DNA of 64,000 nucleotides from Nelumbo lutea (GCA_022828595.1 JAKGHH010000006.1:12090633-12154632), one strand, 5' to 3'. Shown: positions 38,701 to 45,304, counted from the stretch's first letter. Notes: generated by a model from the sequence alone, not told the origin. Program-made: numbers and translations.

Positions 38701-41700
38701 CAGTACACCGAAGGCAGGTAATCAGTAAGTAAGTTTGTTTCTTTACTGATTTTTAGAGATTGCAATCAGCCGAGATAGGTTGGACCTATCTAGAAAGAGG
38801 GGCCGAACTGTGTTCAAGTTTGCTCTAGGGTTTGGCTTGCCGAACTGTGATTAAGTTTGTGTCTAGGGTTTGATTGTTGGGCCGAACTCTCCTCTTCAAA
38901 GGGGATTAGTTTTTAGGGTTTCACAGTGCCCTACGACAAGTCCCACTGGTGCGGACTGCTTGGAGAGTGCAGCTGAGCACTTTAGTGATTTCAGATCCTC
39001 AAACCTACAGTTGAAACCCTATTTTTGCTCTCACAGTAGTGGGCCCCACAGTAGTGATTTCAGATAACAACACCTCAGATTGATAGGCGATTAATTTCAG
39101 ATCAGTTTTGTGTTGGTATTCTTGATCGGATCAAACCAGTTTCAGATCACATCGGGTTTGTGTTGGTATTTCTGATCAGATCAGATCAGTTTCGGATCAG
39201 CTTTCAGACTTACTTCCTTGACTCTGTTTGAAAAGTAACTGTCTTTTCAGATCAGATCAGTTTCGGATCAGCTTTCAGCTTTCAGATCAATTCTTTTCTT
39301 GACTGATTAAAACCCTAATTCTGCAAAGGCAAATCAGACCTCCTTCTAAGTTGTTTTTCAGAGTTTTTTGGGGGTTTTCGAACTCTCTTAAAGGGGTTAG
39401 AGCTCTACGGACAGCCACTGTTGTGTTTGTTTGTTGGTTTCATATCAGAGTTATCCCAGTTGTGCACATACACTGTGAATACAAATCAGGCCTACTGTTT
39501 TTGGTTGTGATTGGTAGTCCAAGTGCTGTTTTAAGACTTGACCGAGATGGAGTTTAAAAATCAGGCAGAAGGCAGCTTTGGGAGCATCAGTTATGATAGT
39601 GTTTCTGAGATGGGTTGTCAGCTTACAACCGTAAATTCAGGTACTCTACATGCCTCAGCTCCAGGTACTACTGAACCTTGTTGGGTAATAGATTCAAGTG
39701 CATTCGACCACATGACTAGCTTGCCTTCATTGTTTACCTCTTACCATTTGTCATCTGGTAGGGATAGAGTATCTATTGTTGATGGCTCCCTAGTTCCTAT
39801 TTCTGGGAAGGGGGACATTAAGTTATCAGATACAATCTCCTTGTCTTCTGTCTTACATGTTCCTAAGCTTGATACCAACCTCCTTTCAGTCAGTAGTATT
39901 ACCAAACACATGAACTGCTCAGTAACTTTCTTCCCTGACCGGTGTGTTTTTCAGGACCTGGAGATGAAAAAGGTGATTGGGACTAGCCGTGAGACGAATG
40001 GGATCTATCTGCTCGGGGAGAGTTCTTGTCGGGAAGAGTCAATGGGTAAGAGGTCACTTGTTTCCCAGAGTGTGAGTTCGGTTAAGCATAACCGATTGGG
40101 TCATTTGCCTTTTCAATCCTTAAAGAGTTTGTTTCCTACTTTGTTTGAGTCTGTTGAGTTGTCCCAGTTGTAATGTGAAAGTTGTGAGTTTACTAAACAT
40201 TGTAGAAACTCTTATTCATTGAGTAATAAAAGGAGTAATCGTCATTTTGATCTCGTGCATACGGATGTTTAGGGGCCATATCACATTCCTTCTATGGGTG
40301 GGTACAGATATTTTTTGTTATTTGTTGATGACCATACCCGATTTTCTTGGGTTTATCTTATGCGTTCACGAGATGAGGTTCCCGCCCTGACCCAAAACTT
40401 TCACCAAATGATCCTAACCCAGTTTGATGCCAAGATTAAAGTTCTTAGATCTGATAATGCAAAGGAGTACTTTGCTAAGTCATTGGCATCTTACCTTCTT
40501 ACTCATGGGGTTATCCATCAGAGCTCTTGCCCTCATACACCTCAGCAGAATGGGGTTGCAGAAAGGAAGAATAGGCACATCTTGGAGGTGGCTAGAAGTC
40601 TTATGTTTACCTCCTATGTCCCTATTCGCTTCTGGGGTGATGCTATCCTCACGGTGGTCTATCTTATTAATCGGATTCCTTCCCGGGTTCTTAATTTGCG
40701 ATCTCCCTTTTCCCTTCTATACCCACATGAGGAGTTGTTTTCTATTCCCCTTAAGACTTTCGGTTGTACCTGCTTTGTTCAGCTTCTCAGCCCACATCAC
40801 TCCAAGTTTGAACCCAAGGCCTCCAAATGCATTTTCCTTGGTTATGCACGAACTCAAAAGGGGTATTGCTGCTATGATCCTATCTCAGGGAGGAGGTTCG
40901 TCTCCATGGATGTCACTTTCTTTGAGGAGACACCCTATTATCCTCGGGTTTCTCCTCAGGGGGAGAGCAGTGAGAGTAGGGGTTTAGGTCCATGTCTTCA
41001 GGGGGAGAGCAGTGAGAGTGGGGTAGTTCCTTTACCTATTCCATTGGGTGATGGGAGCTGCAATGGTGAGGGTGGCCAAAGGGATCAGGAGTTGAGGGGG
41101 AACTGCAATGGTGAGGGTGGTCAGAGGGATCAGGAGTTGAGGGTCTATCACAGGCGGTGCAAGCAGGTTGATCCCGATCATCAGCAGTCCAGGCCAGCTC
41201 CAATCTCATCTGCGGCTCCAAGTCTAGGCATTACAGTCCCAGGACCCATAGAGACTTCTTCTATTGTTGCCATTTCACCTCCTACAGATGACCTTGATCT
41301 TCTGATTGCAGTCTGTAAAGGGAAACGACATTGTACCACATCTACAGCCCACTGTATTTTCCATTTTTTATCCTATGAACGCCTATCACCTACCTATAGG
41401 TCCTACCTTACTTCCATTTCCAATGTCCCTATTCCAAGAACAGTGCAAGAGGCTCTATCAGTCCCGAAGTGGAGAGGTGCAATGCAAGTTGAAATGGATG
41501 CCCTGTTGAAAAATAATACCTAGGAGCTAGTTGACTTACCCAAAGGAAAGAAACCAGTTGGATGCAGATGGGTATTTACTATAAAGCACAATGCAAATGG
41601 TTCCATTGAGAGGTACAAAGCTCGGCTAGTTGCAAAAGGGTTCACTCAGACTTATGGTATAGATTACTTGGAGACGTTTGCCCCAGTAGCCAAGATGACC

Positions 41701-44700
41701 ACCATTCGGGTTTTATTATCTCTTACAGCAAGCCACACTTGGCCCTTATACACTGTTCATCAAAAGGGTGGAGTCTTCACTGACACTACTTGCAGTATAT
41801 GTTGATGATATTGCGGTGACAGGAAATGACAGCCATGAGATTGAGTCCCTCAAATAGCTCCTTCATCAAGAGTTTGAGGTGAAAGATCTGGGTCCACTAC
41901 GGTATTTTTTGGGTATTGAGGTTGCTAGATCTAAACAGGGGATCTTTGTCTCACAGAGGAAATATGTTTTAGATCTGTTGGCTGAAACTAGAAAGCCGGG
42001 TGTCAAACTTGCAGATACACCCATTGAACAGAACCACAGGATTAGTGCAAAGAATGGAGAGCTGCTTGAAGACAAAGTTATGTTCCAGCGGTTAGTGGGA
42101 AAGCTCCTATATTTGTGCCTCACTCGGCCAGATATCAGTTATGCAGTTAGTGTTGTCAGTCAGTACATGCATTCTCCTAGAACCACGCACCTTCTAGCAG
42201 CAGAAAGAATACTAGCATACTTGAAGAGATGCACGGGTAGAGGTATATTGTTCAAGAACAGTAACCACATGAAGGTGGAGGTCTATACGGATGCCGATTG
42301 GGCTGTGAGTTTTGATGACAAACGGTCTACCTCAGGATATTGTGCCCTTGTGGGAGGAAACCTTGTTTCCTGGAGAAGTAAGAAGTAGAGTGTTGTCTCC
42401 CGGTCGAGTGTTGAAGCAGAATACAGGTCCATGGCCAACGGAGTGGCTGAAATCCTATGGCTAAGATCTCTACTTGAGGAGTTGGGTATTGAGTATGAGA
42501 AGCCTCTGATGCTGTATTGTGATAATCAAGCAGCTATTAATATAGCACATAATCCAGTGCAGCATGACAGAACCAAACACATTGAAGTTGACCGGCATTT
42601 TGTACGAGAGAGGGTCTCATCTCAAGAAGTATGCCTCCCTTACATCACTTCCAGTATGCAACTAGCAGATATCCTCACTAAAGCCGTATCAAGAAAGAAG
42701 CTAGAAGCGGATCTATCCAAGTTGGGAATGATAAACATTTACTCCCAACTTGAGGGGGAGTGTAGAGAAACTGATGTGGGCCCCACAGCTGTGGGGCCAC
42801 TCTGTCCGTAGGGTAGAATGTACCTAGTCTATTTGTTATGTTTTTCTGTTATTCTAGTTCTGTTATTCTAGTTGTTATTTACTTTTCAGTTTCATATTGT
42901 TAAGTGTTATGATGTAAACACCAAGGGCAGATGTGTCCTTTCCTGTAACTAGCATAACATATAAATATTAAGTTGAAGTGGCGGCAGGAGATGAGTTAGA
43001 ATCTGTCACTCCTTTTAGAAACTTGTATTCTCTTGCTTCTCTTCTATTCTCTCCTTTTCTCTCATCTTCTCTTCTGTTTTACAAACCTAAAACCTTTTAG
43101 GATTCAAGACTGATTACAGTCTTGATCTTCTACATATATAAATAGAAAAGTTGGCACTGCTAGCATGTTTTTTGGCTCTCTAATCATTATTTCTCTCTTC
43201 CTCTCTTCTCCTCTCCCTTCTCTTCTCTCTTCTCCCTCATTCCTTCTTCTCTTCTTGTTTTCTCCTAGTTTTATCAAGAGAACACTATTCACTAATATTA
43301 TACTCCAAAAAACTGAGATAGATTGTATTGTTTCAATGCCCTGAATCTTGATATGGTCACTTCTAGTAGAGTTCCTTGGCAAACATAACTAGCCGTACAT
43401 CTTGTTCCTCCTAGTTCCCAATTGTAAGATTACTTTGCCCTTGATAATATAGTCCTTTGATTTATCAAAAAAAAAACATCTTCCATTTCCTTCTAGTTTA
43501 AAAGTTTAAACACCGACCCAGCAATATTAATACAAAATATAGGAGATAAGTTTGAACCTTTAACTAGCAATGGCAACAAGAGAATAGAAAAGAATCAAAT
43601 AAAATATCCCAATATCATAATTAATTCTAAAGCTTTTCAGTTGAGAATGGAAAATAAAGTGCATGGAGCTATCAACTTACTTCATTTGCATGTGCATCCC
43701 TCAGCATATCAATCAGCTTATCGACTTCCACAGTCCTTTTAAATAATTTTTCAGCATCTTGATTGGCTGCACATATCAAAGTTCTCCTGTTTATTAAACC
43801 CACACATATCATTTACCATCAATAGTTCCATCCATTAGATATTGGATAGGAATTATTATAAATGGAATATCAAGCACAACCAAAATATGCAACTGGTCAT
43901 AATCCTCTAAACAAAATGAAACTCACATGACCATCCAGCTTCAAATCTAAAATACGAGGATAAAAACACAGAAAGATAAAGAAAGATACTTGAAAGCATT
44001 CAATTAGAAAGCATAAGCAAAAAGTATAAGACAACTAAAACTCCCAAACGGAACAAAAAGTGTAAATAGCAACTTTCCTTCTTCTGTAACTCTTTTAGGG
44101 TGCCCTGAGATTAGTCATAAGGGGAAAAAATTCTATCATGCCAGTCAGTCCACAACTAATCAACCATAACCGACCATAATTCATTTGAAAATGCAAAAGT
44201 GAAATTCATGAAGAACCAGACAGGTTGGCCAGGTCGCCCAAACCAAATGGGCAGAGTAATGTCAAAGTGTAGCGACTGAATAAGTTACAAGTATATAGCC
44301 AAAAATTTAGCAAAAGTTGATATCTGCAATTTTCTATATAGGTTTTTGTAAAGCAACATGCTCTGATTTACATTTAAGACTTTTTTACTGTGTTTGGTAT
44401 CTCTCTAATTGATGCACTTATATCTGAAAAGTTTCTCTAATTAGTTAAATGATTGAATCACCACTTGTCACTTCGTAGAAGTGTTTTCTGTACTCCTTAT
44501 ATCCTATTAAAAGTTTTAAACGACAAGGATGCTCCTCATACTCATGTTCATAAAGAATAAACTATAATGGATACTCTGATCAAGAACTCCAACATGATCG
44601 TCTAGAGATGTCAGAAACAAATTATTTAGACATAAAAATAAATTATTATCCCAATAAGATCTAATCAGACTTCAGACTTTCATACGGCACCCGAGTCTGA

Positions 44701-45304
44701 GACTGAAAAGTTCTAAGGCCAAATCGGTATCACCAAGCAAAATAAAAGTAAAAATAATGAATAACCAATCCCTCTACTAAACCAAGCAAGCAAATAATTC
44801 TATCCGCTTTCATATGAAATCACTCGTACAGACCAAAAGTATGGCAAGAAACAAACTCCAAAATGCCAATTGTAGCACTTCGAGAGCATGCAAAAGATCG
44901 TGATTGTCGGGACAAAAAAAAAAAACAAGCACAATTAGAGGTAATAGGTAATTCAACATAAATTAACTAAATAAGCAGAAGCATCAATTACCTCCTCCAC
45001 TTTGTTGAAGTCGTAGCAAAAAATGCTTTTCCTTTCACCGGTCCCCCAGTCCCAATTTTCCATCTTTGAAGCCATGATCTCTGGGTTTTAATGCATAGAA
45101 AAGAAGAATAAGAAGAACAAAAAACGTACAACAGAACGGGAAAATTAGAAAACCCAGAAAGCGTACGTATTAACTCAAGTCTTAAGAGGGAGCATAGGAA
45201 CTGTTAGTAAATCAAAAGGAAAGAGAAGAAAATACCAGCTGATGGTAAGGAGGAGAAAATCCACATCTCAGACCGGTGGGCGCTGTAGCGAATAAAGTTT
45301 CCAT
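2636..45304 (-). CDS. Host nuclear gene, probable plastid protein of unknown function, 8 exons, 3' end off window
   Basis: Eight exons on the minus strand join without a stop: 45236-45304, 44992-45080, 43681-43786, 17649-17747, 17449-17514, 6847-6963, 6407-6481, 2636-2738 (724 nt, 241 codons plus one base). Donors are GT except intron 4, which starts GC; acceptors are all AG and all phases agree. The ATG at 45304 opens [16 protein letters not shown], basic and hydroxyl/hydrophobic-rich as in a plastid transit peptide. The mature part is charged and helical, with recognisable stretches [53 protein letters not shown] and [20 protein letters not shown]. The exon style and unbroken frame argue for a real, maintained gene; I do not recognise the family. 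Exon 8 ends in phase 1, so at least one more exon lies to the left of the window. Introns 3 and 5 are filled by transposons. Confidence 0.85.
2739..5559. other. Intron 7, mostly unassigned
   Basis: No transposon domain, terminal repeat or RNA gene that I can support. A few open frames of 60-93 codons occur on both strands (3749-4205 minus, 4639-4892 both strands) but none resembles a known domain and they overlap each other, so I treat them as chance. Confidence 0.4.
5560..6102 (+). pseudogene. LINE 3' end with RNase H tail and (TAA)n
   Basis: The plus strand reads [20 protein letters not shown] then [17 protein letters not shown], the C-terminal RNase H region of a plant L1-like LINE. It is followed by about 380 bp of 3' UTR and a TAA microsatellite tail (about 6071-6098), the usual L1 3' end. 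5' truncated; one TAG interrupts where Trp is usual. It lies in intron 7 against the host gene direction. Confidence 0.65.
6407..6481 (-). CDS. Host gene exon 7
   Basis: 75 nt, 25 codons, acceptor TATCAG, donor GTGAGT. Encodes [20 protein letters not shown] then AQLRQ, strongly helical. Intron 6 is 365 bp. Confidence 0.9.
6847..6963 (-). CDS. Host gene exon 6
   Basis: 117 nt, 39 codons, acceptor TCTGCAG, donor GTAATT. Encodes [18 protein letters not shown], then [19 protein letters not shown] and EK. The Trp-Pro-Pro-Arg-Asp-Pro segment is the most distinctive part. Confidence 0.9.
7098..7873. mobile_element. Non-autonomous hAT-like element 1
   Basis: Flanked by a perfect 8-bp duplication GGCACATC (7090-7097 and 7874-7881), the hAT hallmark. 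Ends are imperfect inverted repeats: CATTGTTTTAAA on the left against CAAGGTTTTAAA read inward from the right. Subterminal zones carry many copies of GAGGCTTAAGCCTCA-like words in both directions (7105-7260 and 7800-7860). The AT-rich centre has a TAATAATA/TTATTATT run at 7557-7590. No coding capacity. It split SINE-like sequence. Confidence 0.75.
7874..8003 (+). mobile_element. SINE-like fragment (Au/TS type)
   Basis: TCTTGGAAACAGCCTTTCTG, then GGGATAAGGTTGTGTACATC, then GGCGGGAGCATCATTTATTG resemble the body of the widespread plant Au/TS SINE family. The tRNA-like head is missing or separated by hAT-like element 1, whose target duplication lies within this sequence. Family assignment rests on memory of the consensus, not on a search. 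Confidence 0.55.
8055..8065 (-). other. tRNA-like B box
   Basis: On the minus strand this reads GGTTCGATTCC, a perfect pol III B box (GGTTCGANTCC). No convincing A box or cloverleaf is seen upstream, so this is probably part of a second, minus-strand tRNA-derived SINE and not a tRNA gene. Confidence 0.35.
8130..8439 (+). pseudogene. LINE zinc-finger (zf-RVT) segment, left half
   Basis: The plus strand reads [20 protein letters not shown] then [13 protein letters not shown], the zf-RVT domain near the C-terminus of plant LINE polyproteins, continuing to [18 protein letters not shown]. Two Trp-position TAG stops are present. The frame is cut at 8439 by copia A and resumes at 17011. Confidence 0.8.
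8440..8666 (-). repeat. Copia A 3' LTR
   Basis: Bounded on the plus strand by TGTCAGAGTC and CTCTACA, with the CCTGA duplication outside and the reverse of a GAGGGGGAG polypurine tract (8667-8675) inside. Its partner is 16777-17010, where the outer TG has become TA. Confidence 0.85.
8680..11379 (-). pseudogene. Copia A integrase, RT and RNase H
   Basis: A 419-codon open frame (8780-10039) holds the [53 protein letters not shown] and catalytic YVDD ([14 protein letters not shown]), followed by RNase H with [19 protein letters not shown]. It loses frame near 8880, before the end of RNase H. Upstream, 10074-10565 is the linker with [15 protein letters not shown], and 11006-11379 carries the integrase pre-domain ([11 protein letters not shown]) and core start ([17 protein letters not shown]). 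The integrase is broken by stops. This RT frame is one of the longest intact pieces in the window. Confidence 0.88.
11373..15830 (-). mobile_element. Copia B, 5' truncated, nested in copia A
   Basis: A second copia on the minus strand with its own 3' LTR (about 11373-11596, ending TGTTGG on the minus strand next to a GAGGGGGTG tract), RNase H, RT, integrase, protease and gag, but no 5' LTR, PBS or gag N-terminus. The right edge passes straight into gag of copia A. This fits insertion of B into A near the integrase, then a deletion that removed the 5' end of B together with zinc knuckle and protease of A. Confidence 0.8.
11597..15830 (-). pseudogene. Copia B gag-pol
   Basis: The gag starts inside the capsid part ([18 protein letters not shown]) and has a zinc knuckle [15 protein letters not shown]. 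Protease is [11 protein letters not shown], integrase [20 protein letters not shown] with [21 protein letters not shown] 578-codon frame (12198-13934) covers integrase end, linker ([19 protein letters not shown]) and RT ([51 protein letters not shown]). RNase H is in 11861-12190 and 11576-11851 ([19 protein letters not shown]). Breaks lie near 15515, 13934-14115, 12195 and 11855. Confidence 0.88.
15831..16367 (-). pseudogene. Copia A gag fragment
   Basis: UBN2-type gag: [20 protein letters not shown], then [15 protein letters not shown], then [20 protein letters not shown]. It continues in other frames to [10 protein letters not shown] and stops abruptly near 15830, where a different gag (copia B) begins. 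Zinc knuckle and protease are missing. It closely resembles the gag of copia H at 25196, so A and H belong to one lineage. Confidence 0.8.
16777..17010 (-). repeat. Copia A 5' LTR
   Basis: Partner of the 8440-8666 LTR. The PBS abuts it at 16764-16776 and reads TGGTATTAGAGCA on the minus strand, matching an initiator-Met tRNA primer site with one change from TGGTATCAGAGC. Confidence 0.85.
17011..17241 (+). pseudogene. LINE C-terminus and 3' tail, right half
   Basis: Continues the 8130-8439 LINE. After copia A and one CCTGA copy are removed, the frame runs on as [20 protein letters not shown] to a stop near 17114. A short 3' UTR follows with AATAAAATTT and a run of 12 A (17228-17239), a typical LINE poly(A) end. 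Confidence 0.75.
17242..17448. other. Remaining intron 5 sequence
   Basis: About 200 bp between the LINE poly(A) and exon 5; nothing recognisable apart from AT-rich intronic sequence. The original intron before the insertions was probably a few hundred bp. Confidence 0.4.
17449..17514 (-). CDS. Host gene exon 5
   Basis: 66 nt, 22 codons: [20 protein letters not shown] then TN, acceptor TTGCAG, donor GTAAAT. Intron 4 is only 134 bp; intron 5 is 10,485 bp. Confidence 0.85.
17649..17747 (-). CDS. Host gene exon 4
   Basis: 99 nt, 33 codons, from [17 protein letters not shown] to SEDDK, acceptor CTTACAG. The expected donor position reads GCATGG, so intron 4 would be a GC-AG intron. No nearby GT keeps the phase with exon 5. 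Confidence 0.85.
18018..18177 (+). repeat. Copia C 5' LTR
   Basis: Begins TGTTAAATCTGCTAATAG and ends in the pyrimidine-rich TCTCCTAGTTTTATCAAG region shared with the 3' LTR. It is shorter than the 3' LTR by an internal deletion. The PBS after it (TGTAAAAGAGC) is decayed from the usual initiator-Met form. Confidence 0.75.
18703..19240 (+). pseudogene. Copia C gag N-terminus
   Basis: Open from [16 protein letters not shown]; shows the copia gag signature [20 protein letters not shown] then [19 protein letters not shown]. After a stop at 19024 the frame can be followed as [16 protein letters not shown] and [14 protein letters not shown] until about 19235, where the LTR of copia H begins. The type differs from the UBN2 gag of copia H at 25196, which is why I treat them as two elements. 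Confidence 0.75.
19558..19925 (-). repeat. Copia D 3' LTR
   Basis: 368 bp; minus-strand start TGTAGAGAACACTGATGTGG, minus-strand end CTTCTACT. A GCCGCCGCCA run and the GTGGGCCCCACAGC segment are shared with copia E. Confidence 0.9.
19936..23590 (-). pseudogene. Copia D pol (knuckle, protease, integrase, RT, RNase H)
   Basis: Begins [17 protein letters not shown] and a zinc knuckle ([12 protein letters not shown]) broken by a frameshift. Protease [10 protein letters not shown], integrase [18 protein letters not shown] and [16 protein letters not shown], linker [67 protein letters not shown], catalytic [10 protein letters not shown], RNase [21 protein letters not shown] and [20 protein letters not shown]. 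Stops sit near 22325, 21412, 21088 and 20657, several where Gln codons are expected. No gag capsid region precedes the knuckle; the leader joins it directly. Confidence 0.9.
24368..24738 (-). repeat. Copia D 5' LTR
   Basis: 371 bp partner of 19558-19925; PBS directly adjacent at 24356-24367, target duplication GAGGG outside. Confidence 0.9.
25196..28790 (+). pseudogene. Copia H gag, protease and integrase
   Basis: Gag (UBN2 type): [60 protein letters not shown]. Two zinc knuckles follow, [18 protein letters not shown] and [14 protein letters not shown]. Protease is [12 protein letters not shown], with Lys where Gly is usual in DSGAT. Integrase: [40 protein letters not shown], then [14 protein letters not shown]. 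The pol frame is cut at 27301 by hAT-like element 2 and resumes at 28555 ([20 protein letters not shown]) until about 28790. Stops at 25439, 25907 and elsewhere. Confidence 0.85.
27302..28554. mobile_element. Non-autonomous hAT-like element 2
   Basis: Perfect 8-bp duplication CTCCCTTC (27294-27301 and 28555-28562). Ends CATGGTTATCAAGG and, inward from the right, CATAGTTTAAAGGCGCC. Subterminal zones carry repeated CCTAGGCG/GCCTAGGC words (27310-27440 and 28495-28550). The centre (27760-28330) is pyrimidine-rich and contains about six copies of a short inverted repeat around ACAGGGGCTCCACCCC, also present in the hAT leader at 30952-31302. No coding capacity. It interrupts the integrase of copia H. 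Confidence 0.8.
28885..29537. repeat. Tandem repeat, about 169-bp unit, about 3.9 copies
   Basis: Units start near 28885, 29057, 29225 and 29392; the marker ATAGGT.C.TAGA recurs at 28901, 29070, 29238 and about 29409 (spacings 169, 168, 171). Each unit contains AACACCATAGG, ATCACCCAAATCC, CCCTTCATCTCAAGACCCGA and GATCATCCGATC-like words. Copies are clearly diverged. Confidence 0.8.
29538..30377 (+). other. Unassigned segment with a TATA-like promoter
   Basis: No protein domain recognised. TTTATAAATACCC at about 29856 is followed by a C-rich leader-like stretch and CACCATG (29944), so this may be an LTR or promoter piece of an unidentified element that also owned the tandem repeats to its left. 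A 78-codon frame at 30095-30331 has no recognisable domain. Confidence 0.35.
30613..30620 (+). promoter_or_regulatory. Possible TATA box of the hAT transposase
   Basis: TTTATAAA about 1.16 kb upstream of the transposase ATG and 235 bp inside the left end; the following 1.1 kb would be a long, pyrimidine-rich leader that contains the inverted-repeat array. Confidence 0.35.
30952..31302 (+). repeat. Array of short inverted repeats in the hAT leader
   Basis: Seven copies at 45-60 bp spacing: GGGGCTCCACCCC (30952), GGGGCTCCGCCCC (30998), AGGGCTCCGCCCT (31081), AAGGGCTCTGCCCTT (31149), GGGGCTTTTCCCC (31195), AGGGCTTTAGCCCT (31239) and GGGGTTCATCCCC (31290). Most are preceded by AAAACA(A/G). The arms change together so that each copy can still pair. 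Spacers are T/C-rich. Confidence 0.8.
32392..32920 (+). mobile_element. 5'-truncated LINE inserted in the hAT transposase
   Basis: Plant LINE RNase [68 protein letters not shown], stop at 32779, then a T-rich 3' UTR. Flanked by an 18-bp near-duplicate (32374-32391 AATCGTTGAATAAATGAT and 32921-32938, 16 of 18 equal), a proper LINE target-site duplication. The transposase frame continues across it. Confidence 0.88.
33548..34313. mobile_element. Non-autonomous hAT-like element 3
   Basis: Inserted in the hAT transposase between the codons of VKYC and LKSTLP. Flanks share ATATTGC (33541-33547 and 34314-34320), with AATATTGC/GATATTGC matching 7 of 8. The right end read inward is CAAGGTTTGAAATGTCG; a matching CATGGTTTAAAATGTCC lies 26 bp inside the left edge. 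GGAAATGTTGG-type words repeat near both ends. Two diverged copies of about 100 bp (around 33660-33830, marker CTATGTGGAGT) lie inside. Confidence 0.65.
35075..35623 (-). mobile_element. Solo LTR in the hAT transposase
   Basis: 549 bp bounded by TGTTATGG and CCATAACA with a perfect 5-bp duplication GAATC (35070-35074 and 35624-35628). On the minus strand a CTATTTAAGG promoter-like box is followed by AATAAAG, so I read it as a minus-strand LTR. Diverged AGATAAGA-type words repeat at 35340-35540. No internal retroelement sequence: unequal recombination between two LTRs is the standard explanation. It splits the last core exon of the transposase. Confidence 0.88.
36618..38020 (+). pseudogene. Copia C RT, RNase H and polypurine tract
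   Basis: Starts with [20 protein letters not shown] and runs through [38 protein letters not shown] and [17 protein letters not shown]. The catalytic motif reads YVDN ([11 protein letters not shown]), so the second Asp is lost. RNase [21 protein letters not shown] then [17 protein letters not shown]. Many stops. Polypurine AAGGGGGAG ends at 38020 next to the 3' LTR. Confidence 0.85.
38021..38113 (+). repeat. Copia C 3' LTR, left part
   Basis: TGTTAAATCTGTTAATAGAT matches the 5' LTR at 18018. It is interrupted at 38113 by copia E (duplication TATAT) and resumes at 43140. Confidence 0.85.
38114..38484 (+). repeat. Copia E 5' LTR
   Basis: 371 bp from TGTAGAGAAACTG to GATCTTCTACA. Contains a perfect 20-bp palindrome at 38132-38151 (GGCCCCACAGCTGTGGGGCC) and an ACATATAAATATT promoter-like box near 38307. 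Confidence 0.92.
39544..42793 (+). pseudogene. Copia E pol remnant
   Basis: Starts [19 protein letters not shown] and passes quickly to protease [18 protein letters not shown], in which DSGAS has become DSSAF. Integrase [40 protein letters not shown]. Linker with duplicated [14 protein letters not shown] units near 41055-41140. RT begins [19 protein letters not shown], but after SHTWPLY about 0.2 kb is missing compared with copia D, joining out of frame to LFIKRVESS and [10 protein letters not shown]. RNase [21 protein letters not shown] and [20 protein letters not shown]. Stops at 40171, 40270, 41521 and 42388. Confidence 0.9.
42761..43134 (+). repeat. Copia E 3' LTR
   Basis: 374-bp partner of the 5' LTR with the same palindrome at 42779-42798. 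Confidence 0.92.
43140..43284 (+). repeat. Copia C 3' LTR, right part
   Basis: ATAAATAGAAAAGTTGGC follows the second TATAT copy (43135-43139) and would restore a TATATATAAATAG promoter box when E is removed. It ends AAGAGAACA at 43284, with CTATT outside. Confidence 0.8.
43290..43680. other. Intron 3 sequence between copia C and exon 3
   Basis: AT-rich unique-looking intron sequence with an A-run near 43467; no element recognised. With 17748-18012 it is all that remains of intron 3 outside copia C. Confidence 0.5.
43681..43786 (-). CDS. Host gene exon 3
   Basis: 106 nt between acceptor TAAACAG and donor GTAAGT. Encodes [20 protein letters not shown] and continues to [10 protein letters not shown], charged and helical. 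The mature protein probably begins near here. It is followed by the 25.9-kb intron 3. Confidence 0.85.
43787..44991. other. Intron 2 of the host gene
   Basis: 1,205 bp, AT-rich, no transposon terminal repeats or coding domains that I can support; A-run near 44918. Searched for an additional exon without success. Confidence 0.5.
44992..45080 (-). CDS. Host gene exon 2
   Basis: 89 nt between acceptor CCCAG and donor GTAATT. Begins [18 protein letters not shown], then a Thr/Lys/Arg-rich run ([11 protein letters not shown]) that continues the transit-peptide character. Intron 1 is 155 bp. Confidence 0.75.
45236..45304 (-). CDS. Host gene exon 1 (transit peptide)
   Basis: 23 codons from ATG to CAG CTG, then donor GTATTTTC. 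It encodes [19 protein letters not shown] and more, an N-terminal stretch without acidic residues except Glu2, typical of plastid targeting. I chose this ATG because it is the only start upstream that enters exon 2 in the right phase; the ATG at 45075 in exon 2 is in another frame. Confidence 0.75.

Larger units (their letters stand above)
38114..43134 (+). mobile_element. Copia E inserted in the 3' LTR of copia C
   Basis: Complete ends: LTRs 38114-38484 and 42761-43134, duplication TATAT (38109-38113 and 43135-43139), PBS TGGTATCAGAGCC at 38485-38497, polypurine GAGGGGGAG at 42752-42760. The LTRs differ by about nine substitutions and a 3-bp indel by eye (about 2.5%), so the insertion is recent. 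Same family as copia D. Gag capsid region, zinc knuckle and part of the RT core are deleted, so it could not move by itself. Confidence 0.95.
18018..43284 (+). mobile_element. Copia C, outermost element of intron 3
   Basis: Plus-strand copia with LTR ends TGTTAAATCT and AAGAGAACA and a 5-bp duplication CTATT (18013-18017 and 43285-43289). It now spans 25.3 kb because of nested insertions. Own parts: 5' LTR 18018-18177, degenerate PBS, leader, gag fragment 18703-19240, RT/RNase H 36618-38005, polypurine tract AAGGGGGAG before 38021, and 3' LTR 38021-38113 plus 43140-43284 split by copia E. Its LTRs differ by many substitutions and a deletion of roughly 100 bp, so it is the oldest layer. Without it intron 3 would be about 0.7 kb. 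Confidence 0.85.

Noticed and set aside
40424..40987. 187-codon plus-strand frame overlapping copia E integrase
   Set aside because: Lies out of frame on top of clear integrase and linker sequence; a matching shadow exists in copia D (21983-22447).
45061..45075. ATG at 45075 as start of the host gene ([11 protein letters not shown])
   Set aside because: This frame hits a stop in exon 3 in the only possible phase; the ATG at 45304 with exon 1 keeps all phases.
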